Part shown: positions 1-8,316 of the stretch, piece by piece
Position numbering within the stretch: position 1 is the stretch's first letter
How the letters are laid out: each line of letters starts with the position of its first letter
NCBI RefSeq assembly: GCF_900188425.1
Contig: NZ_FZON01000052.1
Coordinates: forward strand, 1 to 33,939
Direction: 5' to 3'
Length of the DNA: 33,939 nt
Source of the DNA: Antarctobacter heliothermus
Lineage (GTDB): Bacteria > Pseudomonadota > Alphaproteobacteria > Rhodobacterales > Rhodobacteraceae
The notes under the pieces: generated by a model
Databases searched by the model: none
What the model was told of the DNA's origin: nothing
What the model saw: only the letters and a program-made list of their open reading frames with translations
Translations under genes and position numbers: made by a program

Positions 1-235
1 CGCGCTTGGGCTTCCGCGCGTTTGTCGCCAGCATCTCGTCGAGTTCGTCCTTCCAAGGACCGATCTTCGGCTGCGGCTGGACGGTCCGCTCGTAGGTGTG
101 CTCGGTCGCACCGGACCGGATCACCTTGCGCACCGTGTTCCGTGAAATCCGCAGTTCCCGGCAGATCTGCTTGATCGGCTTCTTGTCCTGAAAATACGCC
201 CGACGGATCTTCGCAATCGTCTCCACAACCAACAT
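1..235 (-). CDS. istA: IS21-family transposase IstA, N-terminal part (cut by window edge)
   Basis: Translation from the ATG at 235 begins MLVVETIAKIRRAYFQ and continues through a helix-turn-helix (IKQICRELRISRNTVRKVIR, about residues 21-40), then GATEHTYER and QPQPKIGPW. This is the usual start of IstA transposases of IS21 elements in Rhodobacteraceae. IstA is the DDE transposase that works with the AAA+ helper IstB. Only about 78 codons are present; the catalytic domain and istB lie to the left of the window. No disabling change is seen in the visible part, so activity cannot be excluded. Confidence 0.88.
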   Translation of the reverse strand, partial: MLVVETIAKIRRAYFQDKKPIKQICRELRISRNTVRKVIRSGATEHTYERTVQPQPKIGPWKDELDEMLATNARKPKR

Positions 236-347
236 CCCACACTGTGCTCCCCGATAGCCTCGGGAGCATCATCCACATCAGTGTAAGGGGGTCATTGTTG
301 GACGCCGATCACCCCGTTACGGGGTCAAAATTGCATGCCTGTTCACA
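1..347 (-). mobile_element. IS21-family insertion sequence, 5' end (continues beyond the window)
   Basis: The element runs off the left edge. Its outer end is placed at 347 because the minus strand reads TGTGAACAGG from there, fitting the TG...CA ends of IS21 elements, and because the reading frame of the interrupted host gene stops looking like its family exactly at this point. Two related 19-mers inside the end (minus strand, about 339-321 and 306-288), both beginning GGC and ending TGACCCC, look like the repeated transposase-binding sites found at IS21 termini. An 8-bp hairpin (246-254 with 260-267) lies just before istA. The other end and the target duplication are outside the window. Confidence 0.85.
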
Positions 348-1379
348 GTTCGACACTGCCAGCGCCAGCGCACGCCGGACGCGAACGTCCGAATAGGGTT
401 TCTGGCCGTCGATTTCCGCGTTCTGGTTGGTGCGGATCACCACCGTATTCGCGGTGATGGTTTCGGATTTATTCCACCCAATGCTGTCGAACAGCTCAAC
501 AAACTCTCCCAGCGATTCATACAACATGTCCACTTCGTCCGCTTCGGCAGCAGAGAAATGCGTCACTTGATCGGTGCCGAAATCGATGTATTCGATCCGG
601 TCCAGATAGGGCCCGCCATATACCTCGGTGCCCCACCATGTGTGATCCTCATTGCGGACCATGACCGATTTTACCCCGACCTCCAGATCAACCGGGACAA
701 ACGGGCCGGTGCCCTTGCGGTCGGCCATCGGGTCGCCGCTGAAATCCTGCGGCACAATCGCGGCGGGGTAGTCCGAGAAACCGGCTATCAGCGTGATGTC
801 CGGTGTGGGCAGCGTCAGCGTCACGGTCAGATCGTCGGTTGCGACAATGGCCCCCTCGATGGCCTGTTTGGTTTCAGGATCAATCAATGAGGCCATGCGC
901 GATGCCATCGAGTTACCCTCGACCGTCTGATCGCACCATCGGGTTATGTTGAAGGCGACATCGGCGGCGGTAAACGGTGTGCCGTCATTCCATGTGACAC
1001 CGGGACGGACGCTCAGGGTGTACTGCGTCGCGTCGGCGTTGACCTCCCAGCCTGCAAGCAACATCGGCTTGAAACTGCCGTCGCGCTGATATTCGACAAG
1101 GTATTCCAGCCAGCCGCGCGAAAAATTCGACATCTGGGGCCAGTCGTATGTGCGCGGGTCTTTGAGCGCGCGAACGTCCGACTGAATCCGCAGCGTGCCA
1201 CCCTGCGCGGGCTGGGCGCGGACCTCTGAGGGCATGGCAACGCCGATCAGGCCGTAGGCGGCGGCGGTCGTCAGCCCCAGTGACGTGGCGCGGGTCAGGA
1301 ACTCGCGGCGTGACAGCTCTCCACGGTCATGTTCGGCAGCAAGGGTTTGCGCGGCGGGGTGAAGGGCGGGAGTGTCCAT
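309..1379 (-). pseudogene. DppA/OppA-like solute-binding protein, truncated by the IS21 insertion
   Basis: Periplasmic binding protein of a peptide-type ABC transporter (SBP_bac_5 family). The start at 1379 is preceded by GGAG. Residues 23-28 are SRREFL, a twin-arginine signal, followed by a hydrophobic stretch and a likely cleavage site after VRA (about residue 55). The mature part shows family features such as GVTWNDGTPFTAADVAFN. The host frame is recognisable up to AVSN at position 348. The last 12 codons (positions 347 to 312) are IS21 sequence and end at a TGA. About 344 native residues remain where the family usually has 500 or more, so the C-terminal lobe is missing and the protein is probably non-functional. 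Its transporter partners are not in the window; they may lie beyond the IS. Confidence 0.88.
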
Positions 1380-1451
1380 GAGGGCTCCAATCGGCGTTTG
1401 TCAAAAGTCTGGCGCAAGATTGCACCGGAGGGAAAAGCGGCGTGACTGGCT

Positions 1452-1485
1452 TGAACCGGGGTTGAAAGCATGTCGGCCCGGTTCA
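1452..1485. promoter_or_regulatory. 9-bp perfect dyad upstream of the truncated binding-protein gene
   Basis: TGAACCGGG (1452-1460) and CCCGGTTCA (1477-1485) form perfect arms around 16 bases. The site lies 73 bases upstream of the binding-protein start and downstream of the scfR-like gene, both on the minus strand. There is no T-run after it on that strand, so an operator or an mRNA hairpin is more likely than an intrinsic terminator. Its function is unknown. Confidence 0.35.
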
Positions 1486-1556
1486 GACCTACTCTTTAAG
1501 GTAGATAGCGCAGAGGCCAGAGGGTCAACCCGCCGAAGCGGATCGCCGTGCCGGGC

Positions 1557-2960
1557 CTACAGGGCGTACCGGGTTGCGCCGCGGCGGTTTTCGTCCACCG
1601 GGTCGGACAGGACAACTGCCTGATGGGCGCGCTGGTCACAGTTGGCCCGAGGGCAGACACGGCAGTTGATGCCGATTTCTGTCGCACGGGCCTGCGCGAC
1701 ATTCAGATCTTCGGCGTAGCCGATGCTGTCCACATGGTCCATCGCACATCCCACGGCGACGGCCAGCCGCACGTCCTGACGATGGCGGGTAAAGCTGGGG
1801 CGATCCACGGTGCGGGCAAGAACGATGAATTGCGACTTGTCCGGCATCTCGACCACCTGCGGCAGGATCAGACCGGGGGTGCGGAAGCAGGCGTGGACCT
1901 CCAGCCGGGGGCAGGCACCGCCGTATTCGGCAAGGTGAAAGTCGGTCGCGTTGAACCGTTTGGTGACATTGCCGGCCTTGTCGATTCGCAAAAAGAACAG
2001 CGGCACGCCGCGCGCGCCGCTGCGTTGCAGCGTGGTCGCCCGGTGGCAGGCCTGTTCAAAGCTGACGCCAAATCGGGTGGCGAGATGGTCGAAATCATAC
2101 TTGCTGGCCAGAGCCTCGAACAGGAAACGGTCATAGGGCATCAGCACAGCGGCGGCGAAATAATTGGCCAGTTCCACCCGGCACCGCGCCCGCCCATTGG
2201 CGTCCGTCAGCCCACTGCGTCCCAGGATCTCGTCCAGCACGTCTTTTTGTTCCTGCAGGCCGGCCACATGCACCAGCTGGAACACCCGGTTGGGGTGATC
2301 CAGCGCCTCTGACAGCCGGACCTCGCGGCGGTCCTCATCGTATTCGCGCAAGGACTGCGGCATGTCGGCCACAGGCACAATGCGGACCCGCAGGTTCAGA
2401 CGGTGTTTCAGCCGCAGTTTCAAAGCCGGATAAATGTCGTCGGGGTCCACACTCTCGCCAAACCAAAACCCCTCTGCCGCCTCTTCCAGCGCCTCGAAGT
2501 GGTTGCGGTTGCTGCGGAAAAAGTTGTGTACCACGGCCTCGGAGGTCAGTGGCAAAACCCGGCTGCCGCCCTCTCCGGTGCTGGCCACGCTCATCAGTTG
2601 GTCATTTGTGGCCAGATAGGCGCGGTGCAGTTTCAAAAAGCAGCTGGCAAGGTCGGGACTGTGCGCCAGCGCCGCGCGCAACTGTGGCAGATCGGGGCGG
2701 CCGCTCTCGAACAGCGGGTCTTGCAGGACGGCGCGGATGTCCGCCAGACGCGCGGTGTCGTCGTCCTCGGCAATGTCGCGCCAGTCGACGCCATAGGCCT
2801 CAAACAGCTTGAGCAGGACAGGCACCGAGATGCTGCGTTCGTTCTTTTCCAGCAGGTTGACGTAAGAGGTCGAGATGCCAAGTGCCTTGGCCATCTGGAC
2901 CTGGGTCTGTCCGTGTTCGATGCGCAAGCGGCGCAGGCGAGGGCCGATAAAGGTTTTCAT
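1557..2960 (-). CDS. XRE-family short-chain acyl-CoA-type regulator (ScfR/RamB/PccR group)
   Basis: A 467-residue cytoplasmic regulator. Residues about 6-60 form an XRE helix-turn-helix (GQTQVQMAKALGISTSYVNL). The middle has the IrrE/ImmA-like region typical of this family. The C-terminus carries the family cysteine cluster CRVCPRANC (C433, C436, C441). Known relatives (RamB, MccR, PccR) control acetate, propionate/methylcitrate and propionyl-CoA carboxylase genes by sensing short-chain acyl-CoA. It is divergent from the malyl-CoA/mesaconyl-CoA operon across 141 bases that hold TTTACAAA boxes, so it probably regulates that operon and itself. Zinc-peptidase activity is unlikely because the expected HEXXH is seen only as LVHVAG, as is usual in this group. 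The effector is inferred from the family, not from the sequence. Confidence 0.85.
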   Translation of the reverse strand: MKTFIGPRLRRLRIEHGQTQVQMAKALGISTSYVNLLEKNERSISVPVLLKLFEAYGVDWRDIAEDDDTARLADIRAVLQDPLFESGRPDLPQLRAALAHSPDLASCFLKLHRAYLATNDQLMSVASTGEGGSRVLPLTSEAVVHNFFRSNRNHFEALEEAAEGFWFGESVDPDDIYPALKLRLKHRLNLRVRIVPVADMPQSLREYDEDRREVRLSEALDHPNRVFQLVHVAGLQEQKDVLDEILGRSGLTDANGRARCRVELANYFAAAVLMPYDRFLFEALASKYDFDHLATRFGVSFEQACHRATTLQRSGARGVPLFFLRIDKAGNVTKRFNATDFHLAEYGGACPRLEVHACFRTPGLILPQVVEMPDKSQFIVLARTVDRPSFTRHRQDVRLAVAVGCAMDHVDSIGYAEDLNVAQARATEIGINCRVCPRANCDQRAHQAVVLSDPVDENRRGATRYAL

Positions 2961-2982
2961 GGTATTTCACTGTATGCGAAAA

Positions 2983-3029
2983 TTTACAAATTTACAAATA
3001 TCAGATTTTGTAAAATCTCGCATTTACAG
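2983..3029. promoter_or_regulatory. TTTACAAA operator cluster between scfR-like gene and sgaA
   Basis: Two directly abutting TTTACAAA boxes (2983-2990 and 2991-2998) are followed by a dyad AGATTTT-GT-AAAATCT (3003-3018), which holds the same box on the other strand (3007-3014), and a partial copy TTTACAG (3023-3029). RamB/PccR-type regulators are known to bind short AT-rich TTTGCAAA-like boxes, so this is the likely binding region of the divergent regulator. The cluster sits 22-45 bases from the regulator start. Confidence 0.6.
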
Positions 3030-3101
3030 CAGGACGCGGGAGTGTTTCCAGTTCTTGAATGTATGGCGCATGTTCCCTGTCATCCGAAAGGGAGGATCGC
3101 C

Positions 3102-4298
3102 ATGCGCACCGGACACAGACATCTTTTCATTCCCGGCCCGACCAATGTGCCGGAGGCGGTGCGGCAGGCGATGAACGTTCCGCAGCAGGACCAGCGCGCC
3201 AGCGACTTCGGCCAGTTGACGCTTGGCCTGTTTTCCGACCTCAAGCGCGTGTTCAAGACCGGAACCGGCGAGGTCATGCTGTTCCCCGGGTCCGGCACCT
3301 CTGCTTGGGAGGCGGCGATCACCAACACGCTGAACCCGGGCGACAAGGTGCTGATGGCGCAGTATGGCCAGTTCTCGACGCTTTGGGTCAAGATGGCAGA
3401 GATGCTGGGGCTGGAACCCATCGTTGTCGATCTGCCCTGGGGGGCCAGCGCCCCGGTGGGAGAGTTCGAACGTATCCTTGGCCGCGACGTCCATGATGAG
3501 ATCAAGGCGGTTTTTGTCACCCATAACGAGACCGCCACCGGCGTTGTGTCCGACGTGGCCGCCGTGCGCCGCGCGTTGGACAGCACGTTTCATGATGCGC
3601 TATTGTTCGTCGATGGCGTGTCCTCGATCGGGTCGATGGATTTCCGCATGGACGACTGGGGTGTCGATTTGGCTGTCACCGGCAGCCAGAAGGGCATGAT
3701 GATGCCGGCGGGGCTGGGTATCCTTGGCGCCAGTCAAAGGGCGCTGGAGGCGTCGCAGACCGCCACCATGCGCCGCGCCTATTACGATTTCGCCGACATG
3801 CGCGCCATGAACGCGGACGGCTATTTCCCCTACACCCCGCCGACACCGTTGTTGCATGGTTTGCGCGCCGCGCTGGACCGGATGTTTGCCGAGGGGCTGG
3901 AGGCGATCTTTGCCCGCCACACTCGGCTGGCGGAAGGCATCCGGCGGGGGGTGCAGGCCTGGGGGCTGGATCTGGTGGCCGAGCATCACAGCTATTACTC
4001 GGACACCGTCAGCGCGATCCGCGTGCCGCAAGGCGTCGATGCGCGTGAGGTGTTGCGCTTCGCCTATGACGAGTTCAACGCGTCGTTTGGCTCTGGCCTC
4101 GGTCGTCTGAATGGCAAGGTATTCCGCATCGGACACCTGGGCGACTTCAACGAAGGCATGGCGCTGACGGCACTTGGCCTTGCGGAATTGTCGCTGATGC
4201 GGGCGGGCGCGCATGTCGTTCCCGGCTCTGGCACCGGGGCCGCGCAGGCCTGGTTTGCCGAGGGCGCGCCACAGACCTACGCAATCGCCGCCGAATAA
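3102..4298 (+). CDS. sgaA: Serine-glyoxylate aminotransferase (class V, PLP)
   Basis: Transfers the amino group of serine to glyoxylate, giving hydroxypyruvate and glycine. Class V aminotransferases of this type also use alanine or other donors. The 398-residue protein starts MRTGHRHLFIPGPTNVPEAV, as in SgaA proteins. The PLP lysine is K197 in VTGSQKGMMMPAGLG, and the cofactor aspartate lies in LLFVDGVSSIGS. The ATG at 3102 was chosen because GGAGG lies six bases before it; the upstream open frame has no ribosome site. It is the first gene of the malyl-CoA operon. In serine-cycle methylotrophs the homologue sits beside mtkAB and mclA. Here hprA, glyA, mtdA and ppc are absent, so its main job may be removal of glyoxylate released by the lyase. 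Confidence 0.87.
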   Translation: MRTGHRHLFIPGPTNVPEAVRQAMNVPQQDQRASDFGQLTLGLFSDLKRVFKTGTGEVMLFPGSGTSAWEAAITNTLNPGDKVLMAQYGQFSTLWVKMAEMLGLEPIVVDLPWGASAPVGEFERILGRDVHDEIKAVFVTHNETATGVVSDVAAVRRALDSTFHDALLFVDGVSSIGSMDFRMDDWGVDLAVTGSQKGMMMPAGLGILGASQRALEASQTATMRRAYYDFADMRAMNADGYFPYTPPTPLLHGLRAALDRMFAEGLEAIFARHTRLAEGIRRGVQAWGLDLVAEHHSYYSDTVSAIRVPQGVDAREVLRFAYDEFNASFGSGLGRLNGKVFRIGHLGDFNEGMALTALGLAELSLMRAGAHVVPGSGTGAAQAWFAEGAPQTYAIAAE

Positions 4299-4328
4299 CA
4301 CCTCTGAACCCCCCGGGCTTCCCGGACT

Positions 4329-4346
4329 GCGCCCCGCACTGGGCGC
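4329..4346 (+). promoter_or_regulatory. Intra-operon hairpin between sgaA and mcl
   Basis: GCGCCC (4329-4334) and GGGCGC (4341-4346) form a 6-bp stem with a six-base loop, followed within a few bases by a pyrimidine-rich run (CTCTTTCTTTG). It lies in the longest gap of the operon (84 bases). It may be a weak terminator or RNA-processing signal that sets different levels for sgaA and the downstream genes. No independent promoter was recognised. Confidence 0.4.
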
Positions 4347-4382
4347 GGGCACTCTTTCTTTGTCACATGAAAGGTTTCGACC

Positions 4383-5342
4383 ATGTCCCATACGCTTCAC
4401 CCCCTGCGCAAACAGCGCCTGCACCGTTCGGAACTGGCGGTGCCTGCCTCGAACCCTGGCATGGTCGAAAAGGCGGCCGACAGCGCCGCCGACTATGTCT
4501 TTCTTGATCTGGAGGACGCCGTTGCCCCGCCGGAAAAGGATCAGGCCCGCAAGAACGCCGTTGAACTGCTGAACGACATTGATTGGGCAGGCAAGGGCAA
4601 GACCGTTTCGGTGCGGATCAACGGTCTGGACACGCATTACATGTACCGCGACGTGGTCGACATCATGGAGCAGGCCGGCGATCGGATCGACACGATCCTT
4701 GTCCCCAAGGTGGGCGTGCCTGCGGACATCTACATGGTCGAGGCGATGATCAACCAGATCGAACAGGCCTGCGGTTTGACCCACCGCGTGGGCCTAGAGG
4801 CGCTGATTGAAACCGCGCTGGGCATGGCCAATGTCGAGGCAATCGCCCAGTTCGGCGGACGGCTGGAGGCGCTGCACTTTGGTGTCGCGGATTATGCGGC
4901 AAGCATGCGGGCGCGCACGGTCAACATTGGTGGGTTGAACCCGGACTATCCCGGTGACCAGTGGCACGCCTCGATCACGCGCATGGTCATCGCCTGCCGC
5001 GCTTACGGGCTCCGCGCCATCGACGGCCCCTTTGGCGATTTCAGTGACGGTCGGGGCTATGTCGCTGGGGCAAAGCGTGCAGCGGCGCTGGGCTGTGAGG
5101 GCAAATGGGCGATCCATCCGACACAGATCGCCATGGCCAACGACGTCTTCAGCCCGCCAGAGGCCGAAGTCACCAAGGCGCAGCGCATCATCGAGGAACT
5201 GAAAACGGCAGAGGCCGCGGGCAAGGGCGCGGCCAGCCTTGACGGCAAGATGATCGACGCGGCCAGCGAAAAGATGGCCCGCAATGTCATCGACATGGCG
5301 CAGGCCATCGCCGCCAAGAGCACCAACATCGCCGCCGAGTAA
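4383..5342 (+). CDS. mcl: Malyl-CoA lyase (CitE/HpcH family)
   Basis: Reversibly cleaves L-malyl-CoA into acetyl-CoA and glyoxylate. Homologues in ethylmalonyl-CoA-pathway bacteria also act on beta-methylmalyl-CoA, and those of the 3-hydroxypropionate bi-cycle act on citramalyl-CoA. The 319-residue protein has the magnesium/CoA motifs [12 protein letters not shown] (about residues 39-50), [36 protein letters not shown] and [13 protein letters not shown]. Its N-terminal half reads very like methylotroph MclA. By eye, the segment after [11 protein letters not shown] is shorter than in MclA or Rhodobacter Mcl1, so a surface loop appears to be missing. AAAGG lies upstream of the ATG. It is the key shared enzyme linking the mtkAB genes and the meh/mct genes of this operon. 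Substrate range cannot be told from sequence. Confidence 0.9.
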   Translation: MSHTLHPLRKQRLHRSELAVPASNPGMVEKAADSAADYVFLDLEDAVAPPEKDQARKNAVELLNDIDWAGKGKTVSVRINGLDTHYMYRDVVDIMEQAGDRIDTILVPKVGVPADIYMVEAMINQIEQACGLTHRVGLEALIETALGMANVEAIAQFGGRLEALHFGVADYAASMRARTVNIGGLNPDYPGDQWHASITRMVIACRAYGLRAIDGPFGDFSDGRGYVAGAKRAAALGCEGKWAIHPTQIAMANDVFSPPEAEVTKAQRIIEELKTAEAAGKGAASLDGKMIDAASEKMARNVIDMAQAIAAKSTNIAAE

Positions 5343-5365
5343 TCGACGTCACGGGAGGAGAAACC

Positions 5366-6541
5366 ATGGATATTCATGAACATCAGGCCAAGGAAATCCT
5401 GAAAGGCTTTGGCGTGCCGGTGCCGCGCGGCGGGCTGGCCTATTCGCCGGAACAGGCGGCCTACCGCGCCCGCGAACTGGGCGGTGCCGCCTGGGTCGTC
5501 AAGGCACAAATCCACTCCGGCGGGCGCGGCGAGGCGGGCGGTGTCAAGGTCTGCAAGAGTGAGGCCGAGGTGGCGGAGTTCGCGCGCGGTCTGCTGGGCA
5601 AGCAGCTTGTGACCAAGCAGACCGACGCCAATGGCAAAGGCGTCTATCGTCTATGGGTCGAAGAGGCGTCGGACATCGCGCAGGAACTCTACCTTGGCTT
5701 TGTGCTGGACCGAAAGTCAGAGCGGATCATGATCGTCGCCTCCGGCCACGGCGGGATGGAAATCGAGGATCTGGCCGAGGCAGACCCAGACAGTCTTGTG
5801 CGGATGGTGATCGATCCGGCTGTGGGGCTGGCTATGTATCAGGCGCGCGAACTGGGCTTTCGCCTTGGGTTGGAGGGCAAGCAGGTTGACCAGTTCTCGA
5901 CCTTCCTGCGCGCCTGCTATCGCGCCTACCGCGACCTTGACGCCATGATGGTCGAGATCAACCCGCTGGTGATCACCGGGGCAGGCGATCTGGTCGCGCT
6001 GGATGCCAAGATGTCCTTTGACACCAACGCGCTGTACAAACACCCCAGCGTTGCCGCCCTGCGTGACCCATCGCAGGAAGACCCGCGTGAGGCGACCGCC
6101 TTTGACAACGGGCTGGCCTATGTCGGCCTCGACGGTGACATCGGTTGCATCATCAACGGCGCAGGTCTGGCCATGGCGTCGATGGACATGATCCAGCTTG
6201 CCGGTGGCGCGCCTGCCAATTTCCTCGACATCGGCGGTGGCGCATCACCTGACCGGGTTTGTCAGGCTTTCCGCACGGTGCTGTCCGATCAAAACGTCAG
6301 CGTGATCCTTGTGAATATCTTCGCCGGGATCAACCGCTGCGACTGGATCGCGAAGGGGGTGGTGCAGGCCTACAAGGAGGTTGGCATCCAGATCCCGGTG
6401 GTGGTCCGCCTGAGCGGCACAAACGTCGAGGAGGGGCAAAAGATCATTCGCGACAGCGGTTTGCCCATCATCAGCGCCGACACGCTGGAAGAGGCGGCGC
6501 ACAAGGCGGTCGCCGCCCGCCCGCAATCCGCAGCAGCCTGA
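5366..6541 (+). CDS. mtkA: Malate-CoA ligase (malate thiokinase) beta subunit
   Basis: ATP-grasp subunit that, with the next gene, activates malate to malyl-CoA using ATP and CoA. The 391-residue protein begins [20 protein letters not shown] and has the ATP-grasp core ([19 protein letters not shown]), the metal site in [11 protein letters not shown], and the C-terminal ligase domain ([30 protein letters not shown]). Malate rather than succinate is preferred for two reasons: by-eye resemblance to methylotroph MtkA, including [11 protein letters not shown], and direct linkage to malyl-CoA lyase. Succinyl-CoA synthetase beta (SucC) is the alternative. A strong ribosome site (GGGAGGAG) precedes it 23 bases after mcl. 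Confidence 0.86.
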   Translation: MDIHEHQAKEILKGFGVPVPRGGLAYSPEQAAYRARELGGAAWVVKAQIHSGGRGEAGGVKVCKSEAEVAEFARGLLGKQLVTKQTDANGKGVYRLWVEEASDIAQELYLGFVLDRKSERIMIVASGHGGMEIEDLAEADPDSLVRMVIDPAVGLAMYQARELGFRLGLEGKQVDQFSTFLRACYRAYRDLDAMMVEINPLVITGAGDLVALDAKMSFDTNALYKHPSVAALRDPSQEDPREATAFDNGLAYVGLDGDIGCIINGAGLAMASMDMIQLAGGAPANFLDIGGGASPDRVCQAFRTVLSDQNVSVILVNIFAGINRCDWIAKGVVQAYKEVGIQIPVVVRLSGTNVEEGQKIIRDSGLPIISADTLEEAAHKAVAARPQSAAA

Positions 6542-6553
6542 GGAGCACAAGAC

Positions 6554-7450
6554 ATGGCCATTCTGATTGATGAAAACACCAAGGTTGTTGTCCAGGGCCT
6601 GTCCGGGCGCATCGGACAGTTCCACGCGCAAGAGATGATCGAATACGGGACATGGATCGTCGCTGGGGTCACGCCGGGCAAAGGCGGCACTACGGTATTG
6701 AATCGCCCTGTTTTCAACACGGTGCGCGAAGCCGTTGAGGCAACTGGGGCAGAGGCCAGCCTTCTGTTTGTACCGCCGCCCTTTGCTGCGGATGCGATGA
6801 TGGAGGCGGCGGATGCGGGCATCAAGACGGCGGTCTGTGTGACCGACGGCATTCCGGCGCAGGACATGATGCGGGTGAAACGGTTTTTGCGCCGCTACCC
6901 GCGTGATCGAAAGATGCGGCTGATCGGGCCGAATTGCGCGGGCATCATCTCGCCAGGCAAGGGGTTCATGGGCATCATGCCACCCGCGATCTACATGCCG
7001 GGGCGCGTCGGCATCGTGGGTCGGTCCGGCACGTTGGGGTACGAGGCCGCCAGCCAGATGAAGGCGCTGGGCATCGGCATCTCATCTTCCATCGGCATTG
7101 GTGGCGATCCGGTCAACGGGTCCAGCTTCAAAGACATCTTGGAACTCTTTGAAAATGATCCGGAAACCGATGCGATCATGATGATCGGTGAGATCGGAGG
7201 TCCGCAAGAGGCAGAGGCCGCCGCCTATGTCCGCGACCACATGACCAAACCTGTGGCCGCCTATATCGCAGGTCTTGCAGCGCCCAAGGGGCGGCAGATG
7301 GGCCATGCGGGCGCAATCATCAGCGCCTTTGGCGAAAGCGCGCAAGAAAAGGTAGAGATCCTGTCCTCGGCCGGGATCATGGTTGCGCCGCACCCCTCGG
7401 ACATGGGGGCCACGATGGCCCGCGTTCTGGGCACAAAGGCAGCGGCATGA
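6554..7450 (+). CDS. mtkB: Malate-CoA ligase (malate thiokinase) alpha subunit
   Basis: The CoA-binding and phospho-histidine subunit partnering MtkA. The 298-residue protein has the N-terminal Rossmann CoA-binding domain (VVVQGLSGRIGQFHAQEM, about residues 11-28), LIGPNCAGIISPGK in the ligase domain, and the phosphorylated histidine in MGHAGAIISAFGES (H251). The chain length fits SucD/MtkB. It starts 12 bases after mtkA and its stop overlaps the next start by 4 bases, so the two subunits and the hydratase are translationally coupled. Succinyl-CoA synthetase alpha is the alternative; context favours malate. Confidence 0.86.
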   Translation: MAILIDENTKVVVQGLSGRIGQFHAQEMIEYGTWIVAGVTPGKGGTTVLNRPVFNTVREAVEATGAEASLLFVPPPFAADAMMEAADAGIKTAVCVTDGIPAQDMMRVKRFLRRYPRDRKMRLIGPNCAGIISPGKGFMGIMPPAIYMPGRVGIVGRSGTLGYEAASQMKALGIGISSSIGIGGDPVNGSSFKDILELFENDPETDAIMMIGEIGGPQEAEAAAYVRDHMTKPVAAYIAGLAAPKGRQMGHAGAIISAFGESAQEKVEILSSAGIMVAPHPSDMGATMARVLGTKAAA

Positions 7451-8316
7451 GTGCCGTCTCCCTGATGGAGCCCGACTACACCGACTGGATCGGGCGCACC
7501 GAGACCCGCGAGGGCGGTGTTACACCCAACCTCGCAGGGATGCTGGACGCGGCGGTCAGTCATGACCTGAGCCCGGTCCGTGATGTTCGGGCGGGCATGG
7601 TCCTGCCAAGTCTTTGGCATTGGGTCGCTTTCCCTGAGTTTGTTCCGATGAGTGAACTGGGCGATGACGGTCACCCCGCGCTGGGCGGCTTTCTGCCGCC
7701 TTTGCCGTTCCGTCGCCGGATGTGGGCGGGCGGTGACGTGCGGTTCAAGGGTGTGCTGCATGTCGGTGAGGCGCTGTCGCGCGTCTCGACCATTCGCGCG
7801 GTGACGCAAAAGGCGGGCAAGACGGGCCCGATGGCCTTTGTCACCGTGGACCATGTGACCACCGGCGAACAGGGCGGCGTGATCGAGGAAGAACAGAACA
7901 TCGTCTACCTCAACATCCCGCAGACCTTTCGGCCGCCACGGCAGGTGCCCGTGCCGGACCGTCTGGCCTGCGATGAGCGTGTTTCGATGAATGAGGTGCG
8001 GCTTTTTCGTTATTCAGCAGCAACTTACAATGCGCACCGCATACACTATGATTTGACGTATGCGCAGCAGGTCGAAAAGTACCCGGCGCTTGTGGTGCAT
8101 GGCCCGATGCAGGCGACCATGGCGATCGAGGCGGCAGAACGGCACACGGGACGCCCCCCTGCGCAGTTCACCTACCGTGTTGTGCATCCGATGTTTCACG
8201 ACAGCGACATGCGGTTGGTTGGCGCGCTGGACCCGGCGGGCGGCGCAATCGAGATCGGGACCGCCACGTTTGAGGACTACCTGGGATTGCAGGCAAGGAT
8301 GGAGTGGGCGACATGA
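7447..8316 (+). CDS. meh: HTD2-type acyl-CoA hydratase, probable mesaconyl-C4-CoA hydratase
   Basis: A double hot-dog (FAS1-like dehydratase plus MaoC-like) protein of 289 residues. The N-terminal half holds YTDWIGRTETREGGVTP, LPSLWHWVAFP and GGFLPPLPFRRRMWAGG, typical of the HTD2 group. The C-terminal half holds the hydratase-2 motif YNAHRIHYD (residues 194-202; H200 and nearby N195 probably catalytic) and LVVHGPMQATM. Close relatives are the 3-methylfumaryl-CoA (mesaconyl-C4-CoA) hydratase of the 3-hydroxypropionate bi-cycle, giving (S)-citramalyl-CoA, and itaconyl-CoA hydratase. The adjacent Mct-like transferase and Mcl support the first. It overlaps mtkB by 4 bases and the next gene by 4. 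Itaconate use remains the main alternative. Confidence 0.75.
   Translation: MSAVSLMEPDYTDWIGRTETREGGVTPNLAGMLDAAVSHDLSPVRDVRAGMVLPSLWHWVAFPEFVPMSELGDDGHPALGGFLPPLPFRRRMWAGGDVRFKGVLHVGEALSRVSTIRAVTQKAGKTGPMAFVTVDHVTTGEQGGVIEEEQNIVYLNIPQTFRPPRQVPVPDRLACDERVSMNEVRLFRYSAATYNAHRIHYDLTYAQQVEKYPALVVHGPMQATMAIEAAERHTGRPPAQFTYRVVHPMFHDSDMRLVGALDPAGGAIEIGTATFEDYLGLQARMEWAT

Noticed and set aside
1557-2960. The scfR-like protein as an active ImmA/IrrE zinc peptidase
   Set aside because: No HEXXH is present (only LVHVAG), and the C-terminal cysteine cluster marks the acyl-CoA-type regulator group.
2403-3101. N-terminal extension of the aminotransferase across the regulator promoter
   Set aside because: The extension overlaps the divergent regulator gene and operators and has no ribosome site. 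The family start MRTGHRHLF with GGAGG is at 3102.
5366-7450. The ligase subunits as the TCA-cycle succinyl-CoA synthetase
   Set aside because: The neighbours are mcl, meh and mct rather than sucAB or mdh, and the sequences resemble MtkAB. The possibility is kept only as a minor alternative.
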